This document shows, piece after piece, positions 33,595 through 42,159 of a DNA stretch of 64,000 nt. The notes below the pieces were generated by a model. The model searched no databases and had not been told where the DNA came from. It worked only from the letters and a program-made list of their open reading frames with translations. The translations under genes and the position numbers were made by a program. Origin of the DNA: G963677325 sp963677325 (GTDB lineage Bacteria > Bacteroidota > Bacteroidia > Bacteroidales > Prolixibacteraceae); NCBI GenBank assembly GCA_963677325.2, contig CAXXGM010000006.1, positions 276,727 through 340,726 on the forward strand. Reading direction: 5' to 3'. How positions within the stretch are numbered: position 1 is the first letter of the stretch; every line of letters begins with the position of its first letter.

Positions 33595-36585
33595 ATGACA
33601 AATAATACGATAGTATCCTTCTCTTTAAAAAACGCCGCTAAGCTGAGTCATGAGAAAATACTCAATCCGGAAAGAGCCTCCCTGATTGACTCCATTTCAA
33701 CCGACAGGCCGGTTCTGGTGAATTTAGTAGCCGGGATGGGAACAAGATTCGGTCAGGAGCCAAAATGTATTCAGCAGGTAAAAGGTATTCCTCTGGCACG
33801 CCATTCGATCGATGCTTTCCACCGTTTCAGTCCTTCCCCGGCAATCTGTATTGTTGGATACCGGTATCAGGAAGTAACGGATGCTTTGGGAGAGGACAAT
33901 CTTTACGTATTATCGGATAACCCCAGAGGAGGTACAGCTTTCGCTGCTTTTGAAGTTTTCAGTGTTCCTGGTTTGCTTGAAAAAAACCCCTTACTCATCA
34001 TTACCATGGGGGACCGTATTATACCTCCATCCGTATTCCGAAATATCTGGAGAGTGCATACCGAAAGGGAAAAAGAGGCAGACCTTACATTCCTCACAGC
34101 AAGATATGAACCACCCAGAAATAACGGGAAAGGACGTATTGTCAGAGATCAAAAGGGGCGAATTCTTCGAATTGCGGAAGAAAGGGATATAGAAGTAACA
34201 TCCGATCCAAAGCTGAGGCAATCGATGCTGAGCATCAACGAAGGGAATTGTCCGTTGTATGTGATACGGGCCAAAAATCTCTTTTATTATGCATCGGAAC
34301 TTACCAACATGAATCAACAGGGGCAATATTATTTGACCGATCTGATTGAAAATATCAGTAAAGACGGCGGTGAAATCAGAACAATAACCACCTCGATCAA
34401 TGAACCAGAATATGATCTTTTGTGCTCGGATGTGACCCAGCCAATGGATCTGGCTCTTCTTGAAGGAATTATGACAACCAATGCCGGATTATTGATCCCG
34501 GAAGAACTTGAAATTGAACAGACGGCCAAATTAATCATGTCCGGACGCCCAGCCGGACAAGTTGCCTCTATTGCAAAACAGCTCAATAAACTTATGGCAT
34601 TGATCCAGAAGAAAAAACTTCCTTTTGAGCCGGGTAAACCCATAGGGATAGGAATTGCCGGCGGCCGGTTAAGAATTGCCATCATGCATCCCGATATGGT
34701 CCGGTTTTATGGTCCTGCCTGGCAGATGCCAATCGGAGCAGGAGATTCATCAGGAGAGGAACAGATTGTAATCCTTATTCAGGAATCTGAAGATCACCGC
34801 ATTCACCTTCTTCCAAGGAAAAAACAATACAGGGAATACATTAATTCCATTTCGGCTGATGATGATGCAATGTATCCCGGTGAAGATATTTCGGACATGA
34901 TCACCTATGAAAAATTTGGGACAAAGATGAGCAAAGAGCTTCTTCTTTCCCTTGGCTATTTCAGCGATGAGGAATTGGAAGAACGCCGAAAAAAAAGCCA
35001 GCCTCTTCCTCCTTCCTCACTGAGAGCATCCAACAACATGCGCCGGCCTTTCACCCTGGTGCTCAATGCAATTGCCTCGCTTCGCACTTTGAGGCAGGGC
35101 CATCTTGGAACAAAAGTTCAGGAACATCTTGGATGGAATAATTTCAAAGGATTACGGATTGTCTCCACCGGCAATATCCCACAGGGTGGTTTTTCAAGCT
35201 CCTCAGCCGTTACAGTGGCCACAAAAAATGCCATTAATGCTCTTTTTGATCTTGGTATCTCTCCCGATTTGCTGGTCCATCTTGCCTGTCAGGCAGAATA
35301 TGGAACCGGAGTAAGGGCGGGTTCACTGGATCAGGCTACAGAACAAAAAGGCCAATCAGGGCAGGGAACACTGATTTCTTCGAATCCCAAAGATAATTAT
35401 CGCATTCTGGGGACCTATCCTCTCCCCAAGGATCGCTTTCAGATTATTTTCCCTTATACCGTTGAGCGCGACAGAAAAGCCTGGCAATGGTCCTGCGGAT
35501 TCTACGGAGAAAATACCGGAGAAGGAATACTTTCGACCATGGAGATAAGAAAGATGACCGGTAAAGCAGCCGAAATTGCAGCCATTCTTGTCAGACTCAA
35601 CCTGGACACTGATTTCTTCAAGGAAATTGAAACGGATTTATTGTCAGATGGATTACTGAGTTTGGAAAGCAGAAAATGGATATGTTCTGTTTTAGTGCAA
35701 TTACCCTTGCTCATAAAACAGGAGGAGCTTAAAAACAGGGTACAATCTCAGCGCGAATGGTATGTTGACCAGCTAAAGGAAACAGAAAGACTCGATCAGT
35801 TTGAAGCAGAATTAAAGGCTGATACAACCTTACGGTCTTTGTTTGACGGTTGGCGTGATCCGGTTCTGCAACGTACCGGTGCATCGGATATCATTCTGAA
35901 AGAAGAAGGTGTCCCGCTAAGGGCTATGATAGCCTATCTCTTTGCCGAAGTAGCGAAGAATTTTTATCTTTTTCATCATACAGAGGAATGGATTAAATAC
36001 GTTACCCTTTCGCAATATGGTGATTGCTGCTTTGACATTTCTCCAGACCTTCTTCCCTCACGAGAAGAGATGCTTCAGGATCTTGATTGGGAAAAAGATT
36101 ATGAGGGAGCTGACCGGTTGAACAAATGGATGGAAAAAATTTCAGCAAAACCATTCAATTACAACCAAGGGTTAGAGGATGAAAGTCTTGTTTCTGAAAT
36201 AGTACCTGAATTTCATCTCATGAAGAGCACCAACTTCTTCAGAGGTTTGGCCTTAATTGATTTGGCTCAGGCCATGCTGAAAAGAGCGTTCGGAAATGAC
36301 GCTGTAGCAGTCAGGGTAAATGCAGCAGGCCAGGGAGACTATTTCCAGGTTCATATAGATCAGGAAAAAGCTGATCCTGAAGAAGTAAAGCAATTTCTGC
36401 GCCTGGCTTTTTACCGGCGATTTTCTTTACAACCTGAACAGGATTTTGTGGAAGTACATCCCGGAGGGGGCGCTGTCGGGCTTAAATTAAGAAGGTATGA
36501 TGCCATACCTCAATTAGCCCAGTTACTCCAAACCATGGCTTTAAAAAAATCTTCACCACAATACGATTTCACAGCTGTCGGATAA
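33595..36585 (+). CDS. Bifunctional nucleotidyltransferase / GHMP sugar kinase-like protein
   Basis: 996 residues. Residues about 35-300 are a GlmU-like nucleotidyltransferase: LVAGMGTRFGQEPKC is the degenerate start motif, and DNPRGGTAFAA and ITMGDRI follow. Residues about 350-960 are a galactokinase/GHMP-type kinase: GIAGGRLRIAIMHPD replaces the usual sugar-binding GRxNxxGEH, the ATP loop is NIPQGGFSSSSAV (about 527-540), and HPGGGAVGLKL forms the C-terminal motif. The order recalls Bacteroides Fkp (fucokinase/GDP-fucose pyrophosphorylase), but N-terminal motifs differ. It probably salvages a free sugar to an NDP-sugar; substrate unknown. No partner genes nearby. Confidence 0.75.
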   Translation: MTNNTIVSFSLKNAAKLSHEKILNPERASLIDSISTDRPVLVNLVAGMGTRFGQEPKCIQQVKGIPLARHSIDAFHRFSPSPAICIVGYRYQEVTDALGEDNLYVLSDNPRGGTAFAAFEVFSVPGLLEKNPLLIITMGDRIIPPSVFRNIWRVHTEREKEADLTFLTARYEPPRNNGKGRIVRDQKGRILRIAEERDIEVTSDPKLRQSMLSINEGNCPLYVIRAKNLFYYASELTNMNQQGQYYLTDLIENISKDGGEIRTITTSINEPEYDLLCSDVTQPMDLALLEGIMTTNAGLLIPEELEIEQTAKLIMSGRPAGQVASIAKQLNKLMALIQKKKLPFEPGKPIGIGIAGGRLRIAIMHPDMVRFYGPAWQMPIGAGDSSGEEQIVILIQESEDHRIHLLPRKKQYREYINSISADDDAMYPGEDISDMITYEKFGTKMSKELLLSLGYFSDEELEERRKKSQPLPPSSLRASNNMRRPFTLVLNAIASLRTLRQGHLGTKVQEHLGWNNFKGLRIVSTGNIPQGGFSSSSAVTVATKNAINALFDLGISPDLLVHLACQAEYGTGVRAGSLDQATEQKGQSGQGTLISSNPKDNYRILGTYPLPKDRFQIIFPYTVERDRKAWQWSCGFYGENTGEGILSTMEIRKMTGKAAEIAAILVRLNLDTDFFKEIETDLLSDGLLSLESRKWICSVLVQLPLLIKQEELKNRVQSQREWYVDQLKETERLDQFEAELKADTTLRSLFDGWRDPVLQRTGASDIILKEEGVPLRAMIAYLFAEVAKNFYLFHHTEEWIKYVTLSQYGDCCFDISPDLLPSREEMLQDLDWEKDYEGADRLNKWMEKISAKPFNYNQGLEDESLVSEIVPEFHLMKSTNFFRGLALIDLAQAMLKRAFGNDAVAVRVNAAGQGDYFQVHIDQEKADPEEVKQFLRLAFYRRFSLQPEQDFVEVHPGGGAVGLKLRRYDAIPQLAQLLQTMALKKSSPQYDFTAVG

Positions 36586-36825
36586 TCTGACCATTTCTCT
36601 TTTCTTAAAATTTATGATGTCAGCATAATAATGACTGCAAGCATAACATAAAGCACATTAAGGTGGAGGAAGGGTAAAGGAAGTACCAACAGGATTAAAA
36701 GCTCTGTCAAATTTAAGGACAAGAATTTGGTTGAATAAGGTCATCAAGAATAATTATCAATGAAAGATGCCGAATAAAACAAAATACTTTACTCTTTCCT
36801 AAATTGAAATATTATCAAATATATC
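36586..36825. other. Intergenic stretch before the MITE-like element
   Basis: No gene is convincing. The minus strand has about 45 open codons (SLNLTELLILLVLPLPFLHL) ending near 36616, perhaps a relic of a membrane protein. Confidence 0.35.
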
Positions 36826-37080
36826 AGAAACTGTTTAAATTTCTTTTTAACAAAGTTGAACCCACTTCGGGGTTCTGTATTGTATGTATTTCAGTGCCTC
36901 CGGTTACACCGGAGGTTATTCATATTCAAGTCCTTCGGACTTAAATTTGCTTTATACCCTGAAAGGGTTTAATATGAATAACCGTGGGGGTAACCCACGG
37001 AAAATGTGACATATAAGACCTTAACCCCGAAGGGGTTGAACTACTTAAAATCAAAAAAGAACTAAATTTAAACAGTCTCT
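36826..37080. mobile_element. MITE-like element with nested hairpins
   Basis: Ends are inverted repeats: AGAAACTGTTTAAATTT (left) and its near-complement AAATTTAAACAGTCTCT (right), extended inward by CTTTTT and GTTGAACCC...TTCGGGGTT/AACCCCGAAGGGGTTGAAC. Inside are five small hairpins (CCTCCGG..CCGGAGG, AAGTCC..GGACTT, ACCCTGAAAGGGT, CCGTGGG..CCCACGG) and a 13-bp pair GGTTATTCATATT/AATATGAATAACC. No ORF and no clear target duplication. Confidence 0.65.
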
Positions 37081-37099
37081 CATTATTTGGGAATAAAGA

Positions 37100-38017
37100 T
37101 TATTCCCAATAGTCCACATGAGCGAAAGTCCGGTGGATTCCTCTTTTGAATTTTATTTTTGGATAACCCATGATTACCATCAAACCTGCGCGTGTTTTGT
37201 ACCTGATTCCATACTTTTGACGGAATTTTTCAGCAGCAGGGCCATGTTGTATAAAAGGATGTACTCCTCCTATCATACAGGTACCCAGACCCAGGGATTC
37301 AGCCGCAAGCATGGCATAAGTAGCAGCGATTACCGGATCTGCGGGATCGCTGTAGGCTGTGCCGTAGAAATACAAGGCCAGCGGAGCATCATAGGTAATC
37401 ACATTCTTCCCTTCCTTCATTGACTTGATATAGGTTTGCACCAGCGGGGGAAGAAAACTTTTGAAAAAATTACCGGTATTTTTCCCCCAGAATGGACGCA
37501 TCAGAGAGATAAACCATTTGGAAACTAACCACTGCTGGGTTATTAGAAGATCACTAAAATCCCGGGCGAACTGATGATTCTTGTTCCGTCCATTTATTAC
37601 AAGCACATTCACATCCGAAGGCGGGATACCCATCGGAGCATTTTGTGCAGCCTGGAGTATCTTCTCTATATTATCAGGAGTAACTTCCTGATCTTTGAAT
37701 TGCCGGATGCTTCTTCGTCTCTGAAGTAAAGAATAAAAATCAGAATAACTTGCTTTAATCGAATTTTCCAGAGGATAGATATCAGAAATTGAAAGCTCAC
37801 GACCTTCTATCCTTATAGCATTCTCAGGACATATAGCCATGCAATGCCCGCAAGCTATGCATCCGAATACCGGTGAGCCCGAAGGCACTACCTGGCCCTT
37901 TATCACTTTATATTCCAAATCAGAGCATACTTCAACACAAAGTCCGCAACCATTGCATTTGGAATAATCGATGGTAATTTTACCAGCTTCAGCAGTTCTT
38001 GTTGTCGGAATAGCCAT
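37100..38017 (-). CDS. Ferredoxin-nitroreductase fusion protein
   Basis: 305 residues. Two 4Fe-4S motifs come first: CNGCGLCVEVCSD (residues 18-30) and CIACGHCMAICPE (about 53-65). From about residue 95 there is an FMN nitroreductase domain: QRRRSIRQFKDQEVT, QNAPMGIPPSDVNV, and a C-terminal GLGTCMIGGVHPF. Iron-sulfur clusters feed electrons to FMN. Anaerobes use such proteins to reduce nitro groups or quinones; the natural substrate is unknown. Confidence 0.9.
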   Translation of the reverse strand: MAIPTTRTAEAGKITIDYSKCNGCGLCVEVCSDLEYKVIKGQVVPSGSPVFGCIACGHCMAICPENAIRIEGRELSISDIYPLENSIKASYSDFYSLLQRRRSIRQFKDQEVTPDNIEKILQAAQNAPMGIPPSDVNVLVINGRNKNHQFARDFSDLLITQQWLVSKWFISLMRPFWGKNTGNFFKSFLPPLVQTYIKSMKEGKNVITYDAPLALYFYGTAYSDPADPVIAATYAMLAAESLGLGTCMIGGVHPFIQHGPAAEKFRQKYGIRYKTRAGLMVIMGYPKIKFKRGIHRTFAHVDYWE

Positions 38018-38113
38018 GTCTTTTTTTTATAAAGATACAACTCCAAACAGAAAAGGACAAGATTGTTAAAAGCAGAATAATTGTAAGCTCAAATTTCTGT
38101 AGTAAAAAATAGT

Positions 38114-38139
38114 AAAGGGGGAAAAGGGGAAAAAGGGAA
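38114..38139. repeat. Short G/A-rich repeat
   Basis: AAAGGGGGAAAAGGGGAAAA and AGGGAA lie just downstream of the RluA gene. A simple run related in composition to the cdsA minisatellite. Confidence 0.35.
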
Positions 38140-38147
38140 TTTATGAA

Positions 38148-39056
38148 TTATGAATCAAAGGATCTATGAGTAAACAATGCCAGGAACCTTTGAGGAATAG
38201 CGGTCTCATAACGGATCTCTTTCCCGGTCATCGGGTGAATAAATGCAAGAACCCGTGCATGAAGACCCGTACGGCCAATAGGATTCACCGTGGAACCATA
38301 TTTTTTATCTCCGATTACAGGATGTCCCATTTCTTTCATGTGAACACGAATCTGGTTTTTTCGACCTGTCTCGAGCTCAACTTCAAGTAAAGAATACTCC
38401 TGATCCTTTTTTAAAAGCTTGTAATGTGTGATAGCTTCATCTCCTTCGCCGTATTTATTGGTCGAATACATGACAAAAGCCTTATTTTCCATCAGGAAAG
38501 ACCTGACAGTCCCTTTCTCCTTTTCCACTTCTCCTTCAACAACAGCAACATAGGTGCGCTCTATCACCGATTCCTGCCATGCTTTCTGCAAAATAGACTG
38601 CGCCTCCTGATTTTTGGCAAAAACCATAATACCCGAGGTGTCTCTATCAAGCCTATGGATTACAAAAATTTTATTATCAGGATCCTCTTTTTTAACATGC
38701 CCGCTGAGGATGCTATAAGCCGTCTGAAGTTTCTCTTTATCAGTAGCAATTGAGAGCAATCCGGCTTCTTTTTCGATGATAATCAGCCAGGGGTCCTCGA
38801 ACAATATTCTAATGCCTTTATACCTTGTTTCCTCCGGAATTCTGCCAAAAGTGACAGTAACAGTCTGACCGGGCTCAAGGGGATAATCAAAATGGGTAAC
38901 CGTATGATGATCCACAGCAACCTGCCGGTGTGCAAGAAAAGATTTTACAGTGGTCCTGCTTTTCCCCTGCATTTTTTCAATCAGAAATTTAAGCAGCCCC
39001 GCCGCTTCCTTCACGATAAATTGTTCCTGTTTTGGAGCTTTTTGTTCGGAATGCAT
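38148..39056 (-). CDS. RluA-family pseudouridine synthase
   Basis: 302 residues. N-terminal S4-type RNA-binding region (about 15-75, KSRTTVKSFLAHRQVAV), then the catalytic domain with Asp in HRLDRDTSGIMVFAK (about residue 140), plus ETGRKNQIRVHMKEMGHPVIG. It isomerises uridine in rRNA or tRNA; the exact site (RluA, RluC or RluD type) is not readable from the sequence. Stands alone. Confidence 0.9.
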   Translation of the reverse strand: MHSEQKAPKQEQFIVKEAAGLLKFLIEKMQGKSRTTVKSFLAHRQVAVDHHTVTHFDYPLEPGQTVTVTFGRIPEETRYKGIRILFEDPWLIIIEKEAGLLSIATDKEKLQTAYSILSGHVKKEDPDNKIFVIHRLDRDTSGIMVFAKNQEAQSILQKAWQESVIERTYVAVVEGEVEKEKGTVRSFLMENKAFVMYSTNKYGEGDEAITHYKLLKKDQEYSLLEVELETGRKNQIRVHMKEMGHPVIGDKKYGSTVNPIGRTGLHARVLAFIHPMTGKEIRYETAIPQRFLALFTHRSFDS

Positions 39057-39092
39057 CCGTTATAGATTAAATAAATAGGATTGTAAAGCTAA

Positions 39093-39989
39093 TCAATTAT
39101 TATAAACTTTTTCGAGAATAAAGGAATCTACCTTTTCAGAATACTGGAACCCGGTAGATTTAAGAAGATCGTAATAATCCTTAACAATCAGGGCGCTTTT
39201 TCGTCCGGGATTTTGTGCTATATAATTTTCAAAGGATTTTTTAAGATTATCTTTCAATTTATTTGAAACCGGATCAAAAGCCTTCGTGTTATCAGTTCCT
39301 GTCAGGTAAGTTTCCAAATACTGAGAATAAAAATCCAGGGCTTTCCCTGAAGAGATAAAAGAAGGGAATTTCTCCATAAAATCCTCCCATACCCTTATTC
39401 TTTTAGCCAAGGAATCAATTGGGATAAGAATGGTGGCATCATCTGCAAATTTTTCTTTCTGGTCGCTTACTGCAATTTGCAGAAACTCATTGTAAGCAGG
39501 AGATATCTTATCCGAAAAATTCTGAACGAGATAATCATTATCCGGTTCCAGATAAAAATCTCCTTCTGCAGTGGAAAGAAGCAACCCATATGCAGATAGT
39601 TTTTCTTTTATCTGCTTTGTTTCTTCATCAGAGATATCGATACCTTTTCTCCCCTGGAGACTATCCTTATTTTCCAGATAGGTACCTGCCATCATGGATA
39701 AAAAATCATTAAAGGCAACAAACATCGAATCCATTGACAGGGAGTCTGCTTTGGAATTCCGGAATACTTTAATTGCGAGATCAATTGATTTAAGATCTTT
39801 TTTATTAAGCATTTCAAGTACCTGGCCGTATTCATCGGCACTTGAGATCTTAAGATGAACTATTTTCCCGGGATCTACTGATTCCTGCTCCCGATCTTTT
39901 TGATTATTATCCTTAATAGATCCTTTTTTGTTCAAATTACAGGATATTAAAATTAAAAGAGGAAAAAAAAGATAAAAAACTCTGAGCAT
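39093..39989 (-). CDS. Hypothetical lipoprotein
   Basis: 298 residues. Lipoprotein signal FFPLLILISC with the Cys at residue 16, then a Lys/Asp/Glu-rich helical body and a C-terminal region KALIVKDYYDLLKSTGFQYS. I do not recognise a domain. Spaced 36 bp after the RluA gene start on the same strand, so unlikely to be linked in function. Confidence 0.65.
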   Translation of the reverse strand: MLRVFYLFFPLLILISCNLNKKGSIKDNNQKDREQESVDPGKIVHLKISSADEYGQVLEMLNKKDLKSIDLAIKVFRNSKADSLSMDSMFVAFNDFLSMMAGTYLENKDSLQGRKGIDISDEETKQIKEKLSAYGLLLSTAEGDFYLEPDNDYLVQNFSDKISPAYNEFLQIAVSDQKEKFADDATILIPIDSLAKRIRVWEDFMEKFPSFISSGKALDFYSQYLETYLTGTDNTKAFDPVSNKLKDNLKKSFENYIAQNPGRKSALIVKDYYDLLKSTGFQYSEKVDSFILEKVYNN

Positions 39990-40220
39990 GATAAGATTAA
40001 TTATTAAATTGTTTAAAGAAATGGCTCAAGAACTATATTGGGAAATGACCAGCATTTGCCTATAATTATTTCGATCCAAAAGTAATAAAAAACGGCCGTC
40101 ACAGGTATAGATAATCTTTTGGATTAATATAAAAAAACAGGCAAGATTGATTGATAATAATTGATAATTGTTTTTATTTGCATATTTATATATATACTAT
40201 ACGATAACAAAAGTTAAACT

Positions 40221-41720
40221 ATGAAATTACCCGATTCTGCCTATAACAAAACCACTGTTCTGGGAAGCGTTATCGCAATTGTAACTCTTTTCCTTATCAT
40301 CTTTCTTTTTTTAGTCTCCACTTTTACTCCTAATGGCAACCCCTATCTTGGAATATTTACTTTCATGATTCTTCCTGCCATACTGATCTTTGGCCTAATT
40401 CTTATACCTATAGGAATGTATTTCAGGAGCAGGAAGATTAAGCAACAAAAAGAAGAACCTGCACGCACCTGGCTGGTAATCGACCTCAATAATCGAAGGC
40501 ATAGAAATGCCGTAATGATATTTGTAGTTGGAACCATTCTATTTCTCGTTCTTTCAGGGATAGGAAGTTATGAGGCCTACCATTACAGCGAAAGCGTGGA
40601 GTTTTGCGGGCTAACCTGTCATAAGGTGATGGAACCGGAATACACTACCTATCAGAAATCAACACATGCAAGGGTAGCTTGTGCCGAATGTCACGTTGGA
40701 TCAGGAGCTGAATGGTATGTAAAAGCTAAAATATCAGGTTTATACCAGGTATATTCTGTTATATTTCATAAATACCCTCAGCCGATCCCTACTCCAATTA
40801 CCAGTTTGAGGCCTGCACGTGAAACATGTGAAAAATGTCATTGGCCTCAAAAGTTCTATCCACACAAACTTGTCTACGAAAAACATTTTCTGTCTGATGA
40901 AAAAAACACAGAGTGGAATATTAACCTTAGCTTGAAAACTGGTCCTTCACACGATTCAAAAGGATTATCCGAAGGAATTCACTGGCATATTAATCCAAAT
41001 GTTAAAATTGAATACATAGCAACCAGTAAAAGGGATACCATTCCTTGGGTCAGGTATGTAAATCTTGCTACCGGGGATACTACTATTTATAAAGATCCGG
41101 AAAACCCTATGGATGAGCAAGCAATGAAGAGTACTCCCACCCGTTTAATGGATTGCATGGACTGCCATACCAGACCTTCACATAATTACCTTACCCCGCA
41201 AAGGTTCATTGACAATGCTATGGCTGGAGGAGATATCCCAACCGGCCTTCCTCAGATCAAGAAAGTGACCATGGATATTTTAAAAGATAGCTATTCCACT
41301 GTGGATACTGCGGAACTGGTAATAAAATCAACAATAAACAATTTCTATAAAGAAAATTATCCCGATATAATTTCCACAAAACAGGCCATGATTGATCAGG
41401 CAGTCAAAGGCACAATAAATGGATACAGACAGAACATATTTCCTTACATGAAAGCCAGCTGGGATGCATATCCGGATCAGATTGGCCATCTTGTTTACAA
41501 TGGTTGTTTCAGATGTCATAATGGAACCCATATCAGCGATAAAGGCAAAACGATATCGAAGGATTGCAACCTATGCCATAATATTTTGGCTCAGGGCAGA
41601 TCAGATAGTCTCCAATTCACGACTATTGATAAATCTTTGGAATTTAAGCATCCTGTCGATATAAAAGATACCTGGAAAACCAGCCTTTGCTCGGAATGTC
41701 ATCGTAATTTATATCAATGA
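40221..41720 (+). CDS. NapC/NirT-type multihaem cytochrome c
   Basis: 499 residues. Three hydrophobic stretches (about 15-38, 43-67, 95-115) are followed by haem motifs: CGLTCH (CX3CH variant), CAECH, CEKCH, CMDCH, CFRCH, CNLCH and CSECH, i.e. six CxxCH plus one CX3CH. NapC/NrfH-type proteins pass electrons from quinol to periplasmic reductases. The first haem with spaced ligand and HARVACAECH follow NrfH/NapC layout, but the protein is much longer. No partner reductase is in the window. Confidence 0.85.
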   Translation: MKLPDSAYNKTTVLGSVIAIVTLFLIIFLFLVSTFTPNGNPYLGIFTFMILPAILIFGLILIPIGMYFRSRKIKQQKEEPARTWLVIDLNNRRHRNAVMIFVVGTILFLVLSGIGSYEAYHYSESVEFCGLTCHKVMEPEYTTYQKSTHARVACAECHVGSGAEWYVKAKISGLYQVYSVIFHKYPQPIPTPITSLRPARETCEKCHWPQKFYPHKLVYEKHFLSDEKNTEWNINLSLKTGPSHDSKGLSEGIHWHINPNVKIEYIATSKRDTIPWVRYVNLATGDTTIYKDPENPMDEQAMKSTPTRLMDCMDCHTRPSHNYLTPQRFIDNAMAGGDIPTGLPQIKKVTMDILKDSYSTVDTAELVIKSTINNFYKENYPDIISTKQAMIDQAVKGTINGYRQNIFPYMKASWDAYPDQIGHLVYNGCFRCHNGTHISDKGKTISKDCNLCHNILAQGRSDSLQFTTIDKSLEFKHPVDIKDTWKTSLCSECHRNLYQ

Positions 41721-41742
41721 TGTGCTGATGTGTTAATAACCT

Positions 41743-41968
41743 GAGCTCGATCTAAGCAATGGATAAGACAGTGCTTGATTGTTTGAGTGCTAATGTTGTT
41801 TTCGATAACCTAATCTAAAAAAAACACCTCAGTAGATGGGATTGATTTTACCCTTTCACCAACCTAATTACCTGATTAAATTAGGTAATTAGGTTGGTTT
41901 TTCTCCCTCGACCATGACTACTGAGGTGTTTTCGGCAGATTAGGTTATCTATTCCTTAGATCGAACTC
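41743..41968. repeat. Four-level nested palindrome (MITE-like)
   Basis: Four arm pairs lie inside one another: GAGCTCGATCTAAG / CTTAGATCGAACTC (41743-41756, 41955-41968; one mismatch); GATAACCTAATCT / AGATTAGGTTATC (41804-41816, 41937-41949); AAAACACCTCAGTAG / CTACTGAGGTGTTTT (41821-41835, 41918-41932); ACCAACCTAATTACCT / AGGTAATTAGGTTGGT (41858-41873, 41883-41898). The last three are perfect. The element lacks an ORF and lies between convergent genes. Confidence 0.88.
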
Positions 41969-42056
41969 ACGTTAATAGGACGATCAGTTAATTCCGTTCA
42001 GGTGTGCTGACTGATTAAAATAAGGAAAGAAGTATTTCTTATATCTTATACATAAT

Positions 42057-42086
42057 AAAAAGAGGCTGCTGTGGCAGCCTCTTTTA
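42057..42086. terminator. Terminator between cytochrome gene and pgi
   Basis: AAAGAGGCTGC / GCAGCCTCTTT with a 4-base loop TGTG, followed by TAT and preceded by A-run; works on both strands. It likely ends the lysS-gpsA-pgi transcript and the cytochrome one. Confidence 0.85.
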
Positions 42087-42159
42087 TATAATTCAGATTC
42101 AGTTAATCGCTAAATCCGTTAATCAGTGTAGCACATCATCTAATTAGCACATCAGCACA

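Noticed and set aside
40221..41720. Nitrite reductase complex gene cluster
   Set aside because: Only the NapC-type cytochrome is present, with no NrfA or NapA neighbour.
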